The notes under the pieces: model-generated
Seen by the model: the letters and a program-made list of their open reading frames with translations, nothing else
Databases searched by the model: none
Told to the model about the DNA's origin: nothing
Shown: piece after piece, positions 27,338 through 34,673 of the stretch
Layout of the letters: each line of letters opens with the position of its first letter
Numbering within the stretch: position 1 is the first letter of the stretch
Translations under genes and position numbers: made by a program
From: CAVWCQ01 sp963753545
Lineage (GTDB): Bacteria; Chloroflexota; Anaerolineae; Aggregatilineales; Aggregatilineaceae
Length of the DNA stretch: 64,000 nucleotides
Direction of reading: 5' to 3'
NCBI GenBank assembly: GCA_963753545.1
Contig: CAVWCQ010000008.1
Coordinates: forward strand, 2,852,001-2,916,000

Positions 27338-27739
27338 GAGATTCAAGTTGACTGGGTGATCGCGTCCCGCCTTGTGTGGGATGAGGAAAGTCCGCGCTCC
27401 ATAGGGCACGGTGCTGGCTAACAGCCAGGCGGGGTGACCCGACGGCATAGTGCAACAGAGAAGTGCATTGCGGCCCCGGCGTAGACTCCTACGGAGTTTA
27501 CGTGGGAGCCGTGAGGGTGAAACGGCGCGGTAAGAGCGCACCGGCGCTGGTGGCAACATCAGCGGCCAGGCAAACCCCACCGGGAGCAAGACCAAGCAGG
27601 AACGAGGGGCGGCCCGTCCCGTTAGCAGTTCCGGGTAGGTTGCTTGAGGCGGCGGGTAACTGCCGTCCCAGATAGATGATCATCGCCGGGTGGGATTCCA
27701 TCCGGAACAGAACGCGGCTTACAGGTTAACTTGAGTCTC
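27338..27739 (+). ncRNA. rnpB: RNase P RNA, bacterial type A
   Basis: This is the catalytic RNA that trims tRNA 5' ends. Conserved core blocks are seen in order: GAGGAAAGTCCGCGCTCC, CGGTAAGAGCGCACCGG, AGATAGATGATCATCGCC and GAACAGAACGCGGCTTAC. The ends pair to form P1 (GAGATTCAAGTTGAC with GTTAACTTGAGTCTC), which fixes the boundaries. The length of about 402 nt is normal. A gene-internal GGTAGGTTGCTTGAGGC (P17-region) is also typical. Confidence 0.97.
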
Positions 27740-27768
27740 GCCCGCTTCTATCACCAGGGACAAAAAAT

Positions 27769-28473
27769 ATGCAGGGTTATCTCGTTCTCAACGGCGGCGA
27801 AGCATTCACGCCGCGCAGCAAAACATCTGATTATGCCTGGATGAAAAACATTTTTCGGGAGAGCCGCCCGCGCCTCGTCGTGATCCCGGCGGCAACACTC
27901 GTTTATCCTGAAAAAGAAGCGCAGGAAGCAGCCGCCTACTTCAAAAACTTCAACAATGCCTATGTCGATTACAGCGTGATCACGGACCAGCTCAGCGCCA
28001 ACACGCATGCCAACTTCGAGGTGCTGGACAAGATCGATATCATCGCCCTGACCGATGGCAGCCCCGCCGATATGGTTGAACGGCTGCGAGGCACTCACAC
28101 CGAAATCGCTCTGCAAAAAATGTTGCAGCGCAAGGCTGTGTTGATGGGAACCGGAGCGAGTGCGATGGCGTTAGGCGGCGTGTATTGGCTGGCTGGCCAA
28201 TGGGAACCGGGGCTGGGAATCGCGCCGAAACTGGCCGTCCTGCCGCATTTTAACATTGTCGAAATGCGGCTCGAACCGGAACGTCTGCTGAAGGACCTGC
28301 CGGACGGGATCACTCTGATCGGCATTGATGATGCGACTGCCGCGATCTTCCATCCGGGCGGGACGGTTGAGGTGGCCGGATCGGGGCGTGTTGTCGTCTT
28401 CCGCGATGTGGAAACACAGGATGAATATACAAACGAGCGCAAGTTCGTGCTTGATATCGGGCTGAATGAGTAG
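27769..28473 (+). CDS. Peptidase S51-like / cyanophycinase-like protein
   Basis: The 234-residue protein starts at ATG 27769. It has a class I GATase-like fold: LTDGSPADMVERL (about residue 85) and the nucleophile elbow GTGASAMALGG (about 125-135), where Ser aligns with the catalytic Ser of peptidase E/cyanophycinase. PHFNIVEMR fits the downstream His region. S51 enzymes cleave Asp-X dipeptides or cyanophycin. Substrate here is unknown, and the elbow is not the classic GGSAGA. The gene starts 29 bases after rnpB and may share its transcript. Confidence 0.65.
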   Translation: MQGYLVLNGGEAFTPRSKTSDYAWMKNIFRESRPRLVVIPAATLVYPEKEAQEAAAYFKNFNNAYVDYSVITDQLSANTHANFEVLDKIDIIALTDGSPADMVERLRGTHTEIALQKMLQRKAVLMGTGASAMALGGVYWLAGQWEPGLGIAPKLAVLPHFNIVEMRLEPERLLKDLPDGITLIGIDDATAAIFHPGGTVEVAGSGRVVVFRDVETQDEYTNERKFVLDIGLNE

Positions 28474-28542
28474 CAACCTTTTCGTAAAGTGTTGGGCGCG
28501 GCAAGCAGCGCCCCTACGAGATCTCCATTTCAGGATAAGGCT

Positions 28543-28567
28543 ACAGGTAGCCGAATTGGCTACCTGT
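28543..28567. terminator. Bidirectional hairpin between convergent genes
   Basis: ACAGGTAGCC pairs with GGCTACCTGT around GAATT. It ends the S51-like gene transcript; on the other strand it contains the stop codon of the thioredoxin-like gene. The T-run is short. Confidence 0.55.
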
Positions 28568-29003
28568 TTGCGTACCAATTCGCTACGGTACGGCGAATGG
28601 AACCGGCATCCGGTTTGCCCGTCTGCCGAAGCATAACCTGTCCCTCACTATCAAAAACGAGGATGGTGGGAACAGCCCGCACACGGTAGGTTTGCATCGC
28701 TTCTCGACCTACATCACTGAGGATATCGATCCGCAATACAGCCGCCTGCCCCTGAAGATCGTCTTCTACCCCATCCACGATGGGTTTCGTCACCGAGCAG
28801 ATCGTTCAGAGGTTGGAATAAAATTCCACGACGGTCGGCTGCTGGCCGTTATGGAGACGAGCTTCAAGAGCTTCGGTAGATTTCACGCTGCTGGGGCGAA
28901 TGTACCAGACGAGATGCACAGTAAGAAACAGAGCGGCCCCACCGAGGACCAGCAAAAACAGCCAGTGATGGCGCAGAAAACGGAAAAGCAGTTGACCAGA
29001 CAT
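28560..29003 (-). CDS. Membrane-anchored thioredoxin-like protein, candidate selenoprotein (UxxC)
   Basis: The start is ATG 29003, seven bases after AAAGGAGG. One frame runs 147 codons to TAG at 28560, interrupted only by a TGA at codon 66 (28808-28806). Residues 13-34 form a membrane anchor. The thioredoxin fold begins VVEFYSNL, then TGA, T-I-C69, and continues with RVRAVPT containing the cis-Pro (112). In thioredoxins the residue five after the Phe is the first Cys of CxxC, exactly the TGA position. TGA differs from the Cys codons TGC/TGT only in the third base and there is no frame change, so selenocysteine is the simplest reading. A hairpin suitable as a bacterial SECIS follows (28770-28784). 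The alternative is a chance nonsense mutation or sequencing error. Confidence 0.75.
28770..28784 (-). promoter_or_regulatory. Candidate bacterial SECIS hairpin
   Basis: On the minus strand CCCATC-GTG-GATGGG forms a perfect six-pair stem with a three-base loop that starts with G. The loop begins 27 bases after the TGA, inside the 16-37 base window known for bacterial SECIS elements. SelB recognition is inference. Confidence 0.5.
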
Positions 29004-29068
29004 AACGTGCCTCCTTTGTGTTCTTGGATGCACAGAGGGGGTGGTTGGTTTCGCGGGGAACAAAAAAA

Positions 29069-29136
29069 GGGCGGGTTAACAAACCCGCCCCTACTTTTGT
29101 GGAATGTCTGGGGCGTATGCCATACGCCCCTACGTT
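29069..29136. repeat. Two intergenic palindromes
   Basis: GGGCGGGTT-AACA-AACCCGCCC (29070-29092) and GGGGCGTATG-CCATACGCCCCTAC (about 29111-29135) lie just after the leuS stop. The second is almost the same as the palindrome at 32109-32137. They may serve as transcript ends or be REP-like elements. Confidence 0.7.
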
Positions 29137-29149
29137 TAACGGAATAACC

Positions 29150-31937
29150 TTAAACGACGATGTTGATCATGCCCGTCTTGGCGATGTAGATCACCTTGCG
29201 GGGCGGCTGGCCTTTCATGTGGCGGACCGCACCTTCGGTTTCCATCGCCAGACGTTTGGCGTCTTCCTCGCTGACATCGGCGGGAACCTGGATGTGATCA
29301 CGGACCTTGCCGTTGACCTGCACGACCAGCGTGATTTCCTCTTCCGCCGCGATCTCAGGATCGTAGGCGGGCCAGGGCTGGTTGTGGATGCTGTACTCAT
29401 GCCCGGTGCGCGCCCACATTTCTTCTGCGATGAACGGTGTGAAGGGAGCCATCATCAGCAGCATCTGTGAAATCGCGTCGTTCCAGACTGCTGGGCTGAT
29501 GCCGCCAGCCTTTTTGCTTGCCACCAGCACATTTTTCAGCGACATCAGCGCAGCAATGGAGCTGTTGAAGCGGAAAGTTCGCAGGGTGTCACCGATTCGC
29601 TTGTTGGTCTGGTGAACCTTACGCATCAGATCGCGTTCAGCATTGGGATCGCCTTTACCCTGTGGCGCGCCCTCAGTTACCAGTTCCCAGGTTTCGTTCA
29701 GCCAGCGCACCGGCCCCTGGATACCCTGGCTGTCCCAAGGACCGCCCTTTTGCCACTCGAAGGCGAGCATCAGGTAAGCACGCACGGTATCCGCACCATA
29801 CTGCTGGACCAGCACATCAGGCGCGACGACGTTACCCTTACTCTTGGACATCTTCTCGACGTCCAGGTGATAGCGAACCTGATTGATCGTCGCATCGGGG
29901 CCAAAGCGCGGCACGTCAAAGACCGTATTCTCGTCCGTATCGACCACCACCGAGCGACCATCCGGCGTCAGCACATCCAGGATCAGTTCACGGCGGGCCA
30001 TCACTTCGCCCACGATGTGCCCGTTTGCAGTCGCTTGAGCCTCATCCGGCGAGTCGATGACGGAAATCCGCTTCGCGTTCAGCTTGTCGCCTTCATAGAC
30101 ACCTTCCGCCACGATCCAATCGCCGTTGCGCGGTTCGCCCAGGATCATGCCCTGGTTGTACAGCGCCAGCATCGGCTCGTCCCACAGGTGCGTGGTATCA
30201 CGGCCCATCGCTTTGCATACAGCTTCTGTCGGGGCGAAGATGCCGCAGTCACGCATCGCCTTGGTGAAGAAGCGGGTATACATCAGGTGCATGGTGGCGT
30301 GTTCGATGCCGCCTGTGTACTGATCGACAGGCAGCCAGTACGCGCCCTCTTCGGGATCAAAGGGGCCACCGTCGAAGTGCGGACTCAGATAGCGATACTG
30401 GTACCACGACGAACACATAAAGGTGTCCATCGTATCGGTTTCGCGCTTGGCAGGGCCGCCGCACGTCGGGCAGGTCGTGTTCAGGAAGCCTTCGTGATAG
30501 CTTCAGCGGGCTTTCGCCCGTCGGCTTAAAGTCCACATCATCGGGCAGCAGCACCGGCAGATCATCTTCCGGCACAGGGACCACGCCGCAGTTATCGCAG
30601 TAGATCATCGGGATGGGCGCGCCCCAGTAACGCTGGCGGCTGATCAGCCAGTCGCGCAGGCGGTAGTTCACCGCCATGTGTCCAATGCCGCGCTCTTCCA
30701 GCCATTTCGTGACGATCCTGACTGCTTCGTTCTTGGCTCCATCATCGGTATAGCGCGCTGATGTGCCATTGAAGGGGCCGCTGTTGACCATGACGCCCTC
30801 GCCCGGCCAGGCTTCGGTCATGTGGTCAGGGTTCAGATCATCCGCGCCTTCCGGCTGGATCACGATGCGGATGGGCAGATCGAACTTGCGGGCAAATTCA
30901 AAGTCGCGCTGGTCATGCGCAGGGACAGCCATGATCGCGCCGCTGCCGTAGCTGATCAGCACATAGTCGGCAATCCAGATCGGGATGCGCTCCTCATTTA
31001 CCGGGTTGATGGCATAACCGCCCGTGAAAACGCCCGTCTTTTCCTTACCTTCCGCCGTGCGATCAATTTCCGTCTTGCGCGCTGCTTCCGCTACATAGGC
31101 ATTGACGGCGGCGCGCTGCTTGTCGGTCGTGATCTTCTCGACCAGCGGATGCTCAGGAGCCAGCACCATAAAGGTCGCGCCCCACAGCGTATCAGGCCGC
31201 GTGGTAAAGACGGTGATCAAGTCGCCCTGTTCGGTTTTGAAGGTCACATGCGCGCCTTCACTGCGCCCGATCCAGTTGGTCTGCATGACCTTGACGCGCT
31301 CCGGCCAGTCGGCGGCATGGTTCAGCAGTTCATCGGCATATTTCGTAATGCGGAAGAACCACTGCTCCAGTTCCTTTTTGATAACTGGCGTGCCGCAGCG
31401 TTCACAGTGGCGATCCTCGCCCCAGACCTGTTCGCGGGCCAGGGTCGTGTTGCAGTGCGGGCAGAAATCCACCGCCGAATACTGACGATAGGCCAGCCCG
31501 TTTTTGTAGAACTGCAGGAAGAACCACTGTGTCCACTTGTAGTATTCGGGATCGCTGCTGACAGCTTCGCGCTCCCAGTCGAACATCGCGCCCATCGTGC
31601 GCATCTGCCGCCGCATGTTGTTGATGTTCTGGTACGTCCATTTCTTCGGGTGAACGCCGCGCTGGATCGCCGCATTTTCGGCGGGCAGACCAAACGCATC
31701 AAAGCCCATCGGAAACAGGACGTTATAACCCAGCATTCGCAGCCAGCGGGCGCGCGCATCGGAGGGCGTCATGGCGTACCAGTGCCCGATATGCAGATCG
31801 CCGCTGGGATAGGGCAGCATGGTCATGGCGTAGAACTTAGGGCGGTTCGGATCGACCTCCGAACGGTTTAACCCATCGCGCTCCCACCGCTCGGACCAAC
31901 GCGGCTCTATTTCTTGAGGGACATATTTATCAGCCAT
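29150..31937 (-). CDS. leuS: Leucyl-tRNA synthetase, one frame change near 30490
   Basis: LeuRS charges tRNA-Leu. The class I motif HIGH is seen in SGDLHIGHWYAMTPSD (about residue 48), and KMSKS in VEKMSKSKGNVVAP. A zinc-type Cys motif (CPHCNTTLA...CERCG) lies near residue 165 and the CP1 editing domain near 230-420. The two parts are in different frames that meet within the second Cys region (near 30490). Joined they give about 930 residues, a normal length, so the shift is probably an error. Start ATG 31937 with GGAG 13 bases upstream. It is preceded by a leader of about 970 nt with a leucine T-box (32521-32906) and two small ORFs. Confidence 0.94.
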
Positions 31938-32016
31938 TGCTGTATTTTCGCTCCATCATTCAGGTTTTGTCGTTTCGACGCAAATAAAAACGGATCGGCT
32001 GTTGACCAGCCGCCAA

Positions 32017-32091
32017 TCAACGCACAGCAGGCTCACCCCGGAGGGCCGCGAGGAGGCAGCTTACGCCCCCATCAACTCGAATATGCTTCAT
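32017..32091 (-). CDS. Possible 24-residue peptide in the leuS leader
   Basis: ATG 32091 has an excellent ribosome site (AAGGAGGG) eight bases upstream and the frame ends at TGA 32019-32017. The peptide contains three Leu, all encoded by CTC, the same codon as the T-box specifier. It may be a leader peptide or chance. No terminator follows clearly, so a regulatory role is uncertain. Confidence 0.3.
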   Translation of the reverse strand: MKHIRVDGGVSCLLAALRGEPAVR

Positions 32092-32108
32092 GATTGACCC
32101 TCCTTCCT

Positions 32109-32137
32109 GTTGGGCGTATTGCCATACGCCCCTACAA
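32109..32137. repeat. Intergenic palindrome in the leuS leader
   Basis: GTTGGGCGTATT-GCCATACGCCC-CTACAAC is an inverted repeat related to 29111-29135. It sits inside the leuS 5' region, upstream of the 24-residue ORF. Confidence 0.6.
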
Positions 32138-32316
32138 CTTATGAATTGATGCTATAAAAACAATCGGCCCAACTGTTCCACCGGAACCCTGGGCCGAAAT
32201 CATGATACAGGCATGCCTGGATCATCTACGGTGAACGGTTCCGGTATCCCGGTTCCACTCCCGCCTCATCCAGCGCACGAAAAATCAGGTTAGTGAGCAA
32301 ACGCAGCGAGGGCAGA

Positions 32317-32451
32317 CTAGCGCCGACGGCGTGGCTCGTCACGCTCAGGAATCGGTACGGGAACGAGTTGGCGAGGAGTAAGCGCTTCCTTGAGTGTCTC
32401 TAACAATTCCCGCAGACGGTCAGAGATAGAACGCGGCTTGTTTTTATCCAT
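32317..32451 (-). CDS. 44-residue basic peptide between T-box and leuS
   Basis: ATG 32451 follows GAGGA at eight bases, and the frame ends with TAG at 32319-32317. The product begins MDKNKPRSISDRLRELLETL, an amphipathic helix, and ends with RRRR after a Pro-rich stretch. It lies after the T-box terminator, so it would be induced together with leuS. No family is recognised. The parallel small ORF between the other T-box and serS makes it worth keeping. Confidence 0.5.
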   Translation of the reverse strand: MDKNKPRSISDRLRELLETLKEALTPRQLVPVPIPERDEPRRRR

Positions 32452-32532
32452 CGGAACATCCTCTATAGCTACAACGCCAGTACGACAAAACCCACACTAT
32501 AAGTTTACAACTAAATTGTTCGAATGGAAAAC

Positions 32533-32588
32533 AAAAAATCCTCTTCAATTCATTCCCCAATGACTTCTATAGTCAGGGACGAAGAGGA
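32533..32588 (-). terminator. T-box terminator of leuS leader
   Basis: On the minus strand TCCTCTTC (32588-32581) pairs with GAAGAGGA (32546-32539), followed by TTTTTT. The loop is long (34 bases) and may hold a secondary stem. Confidence 0.75.
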
Positions 32589-32626
32589 CTCCGCGGTACC
32601 ACCCTGGTTGGTGGCGATAAAAATAG

Positions 32627-32699
32627 TGGACCTGAAGGGGTTCGAACCCTTGACCTCCACAATGCCATTGTGGCGCTCTCCCAATTGAGCTACAGGCCC
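32627..32699 (-). tRNA. tRNA-Ala (anticodon GGC)
   Basis: A 73-nt cloverleaf can be folded completely. The acceptor GGGCCTG/CAGGTCC has the G3-U70 pair that identifies alanine tRNAs; D stem GCTC/GAGC; anticodon stem CCACA/TGTGG with loop ATGGCAT (GGC anticodon, U33). The T arm is AAGGG-TTCGAAC-CCCTT and the discriminator is A73. CCA is not encoded. The gene is embedded in the leuS T-box leader and has no promoter of its own that I can see; it should be transcribed from 32913-32941 and cut out by RNase P. Confidence 0.95.
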
Positions 32700-32912
32700 T
32701 GGTCTGCGTGGTGTGCCACCCACTCAAAACGCATAACGGGCGTTTCCGGCGCAGCTTACTCCGTTCAGCAGCGCAGCTCCCGGACGAGTTCAGCCTGAGC
32801 GCTCACCGTGGGCACACTGCCGGGTTTTCACTGTTCCCAACTCACTGCGGTGATAGCTTACTACTTCCGTTCTAAGCTGTTGGCACAAAACCAATTGTTA
32901 AGGATGTTGAAC

Positions 32913-32941
32913 ATTCTAGCTTTGGCAGGGACGATTGTCAA
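32913..32941 (-). promoter_or_regulatory. Promoter of the leuS leader and tRNA-Ala
   Basis: On the minus strand TTGACA (32941-32936) and TAGAAT (32918-32913) are 17 bases apart, near consensus. A start at about 32906 fits the 5' end of the T-box. Confidence 0.75.
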
Positions 32942-33020
32942 GCCTTTTGTTTTGGCGGCAATCTCCCAATTTGTGTATGATACGGCGACGCACTTATTCC
33001 CACTCATTGGAATGATCTCG

Positions 33021-34537
33021 ATGACTAGAGAATATCGACCTGTACTGTTTTTTGCGCTGCTGCTCTTTATTATTGCTTTTGTACCACGCTTTTTGATCGT
33101 TCTGACCCCTATTGTTACCCAGTTGAAGCGAACCCTGCCCGACAATTCCTATTATTATTTTCTGACTGCCCGAAATATTCTGGAGGGCAAGGGTTCTTCA
33201 GTCGATGGTATTCACAGCAGCAACGGTTGGCATCCTCTCTGGTTATTAGTCAATCTGACTGTTTATGCACTGCCCATCGATAATCCTGATACCCTCGTCC
33301 GTATCAACCTCTCGCTTGGTACGCTATTCGATAGTTTAGTTGTGATTATTCTGTTTCTCGGATTACGCCGGACTGTCAGTTTACAAGCAGGTGTTGCAGG
33401 TAGCCTATTCTATGCAGTCAATGCGATGCCACTTCTCCAGTCCGTCAATGGTCTTGAAACGGGATTGTCTTCTCTTCTCGTCGCGCTTGCCTGGTTCATG
33501 ACCGTCATTCTCGTCCAAACTGGTACTTCCTCGTCGGGCGATCCTGTGGGGCGTTGTTTTCGGTCTCTGTTTTTTGGGGCGCACGGATACGGTTCTGATT
33601 CTCAGTCTGGTTGGGCATTTTTGTTCTGGTCAAATTACCTGCTGAGCAGCGCTGGCAATTGACACTCATCGGAGCTGGCAGCGCACTGATCGTCATTTTC
33701 CCCTGGATGATTTGAAATCAAGTCCATTTTGGATCGCCGCTGCTACAAAGCAGCAGTGTTGCAGTTCCGGCGGTTATTAAGCTCCGGCACGAGGGCGAAG
33801 CTTTATGGAAGTTGTCCTTAGAAACATTTTTTGCCCCTGCCCCCTGGTTTCGAGGTGATTACCTGGGAACTCCGATCCTATTAGGGTTCATTTTATGGCC
33901 CCTAGCCCTATTCGGCATTTGGAAAACACGTCAGTATCACTCTTTGCTGGGCCAGATTACTCTGCTTTTACTGGCGGGCGGCGTATCGCTGGTGATTGTG
34001 CATACCATGCTGCGCTGGTATCCGCGCCCCTGGTATTTTGTTGTCAATGCGCAGAGCTTAAGTCTGGCAATCGGGCTGTTCTGGGATTCCATCGTGTCGA
34101 AAGCCAAACTAAAACTAGCACTGCTGTTGACATGCCTTCCACTTCTCATTGTGTTTGGCTGGACGACCTGGAAGATCGGTTATTATCCCTGGCAGGATCG
34201 GCAGTATGCAGCAGCAAAGTGGATCCGTGAAAACACCGACGAAGATGACACGATTGCCAGTATGAATTCCGGCATCATGGGCTATTATGGAAAACGGACG
34301 GTTGTCAATATGGATGGGGTGGTAAATCCCAAAGCCTTTGAAGCCATTAAAGAACGGCGCATGTTAAATTTTATGCGTACAAGCGGCGTAGATTATTTTA
34401 TTGACTTTGATTTTGCCTTACGGAACGAATATGGGCAGTTTATGGGTCCTGGCTATCCTGATGGATTGCATGAACTGACTATCATTGATGAGGAGTACAG
34501 CGATTTAGGCTATATGCGGGTCTATTCACTGAAGTAG
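33021..34537 (+). CDS. GT-C membrane glycosyltransferase-like protein, frameshifted
   Basis: The best start is ATG 33021 (MTREYRPVLF), because sequence upstream is the leuS promoter region read in the opposite direction; ATG 33012 is possible. The N-terminal part has a membrane helix, then DNSYYYFLTARNI (acidic loop motif) and SSNGWHPLW, a block shared by dolichyl-phosphate-mannose-type GT-C relatives. Frame changes near 33540 and 33715 separate it from the C-terminal part (helices, then a soluble end with WIRENTDEDDTIAS and FIDFD). Joined length is about 505 residues. The protein should act at the outer face of the membrane with a lipid-linked sugar. Acceptor unknown. Confidence 0.65.
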
Positions 34538-34673
34538 GCTAAGCCATTTGGATAAAACTTGACATTTTCCAGTAAAATCTGGCGAAAAAGATTTTTAAAC
34601 AGAATTAAAGGTCCCATTAAAGTCTGGTTGTATACTGCGCAGGTATTGTGAGCGCGATTTTAGGAAACGGGCC

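Larger units (their letters stand above)
32521..32906 (-). ncRNA. T-box riboswitch, leucine specific, with tRNA-Ala inserted
   Basis: Stem I elements are all present on the minus strand: AGTAGTAAGC, the bulge CAGTGAG, the loop GTGAAAA and GAA followed by specifier CTC (Leu, 32788-32786). Downstream come the usual CCGGGAGCTGC and TGAGTGGG blocks. The T-box AGGGTGGTACCGCGG is at 32605-32591, and its TGGT predicts discriminator A73, as in tRNA-Leu. Between the stem III part and the T-box lies a 95-bp insertion that contains a complete tRNA-Ala gene and is flanked by ACCAGGG on both sides (32703-32697, 32608-32602). Removing it restores a normal leader. It controls leuS. Confidence 0.88.

Noticed and set aside
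27236..27701. Several ORFs across the RNase P RNA
   Set aside because: They overlap the highly conserved RNA core and have no homology or ribosome sites.
32808..33020. Upstream extension of the GT-C gene start to 32808
   Set aside because: This part overlaps the T-box Stem I and promoter of leuS on the other strand and has no membrane-protein or family character.
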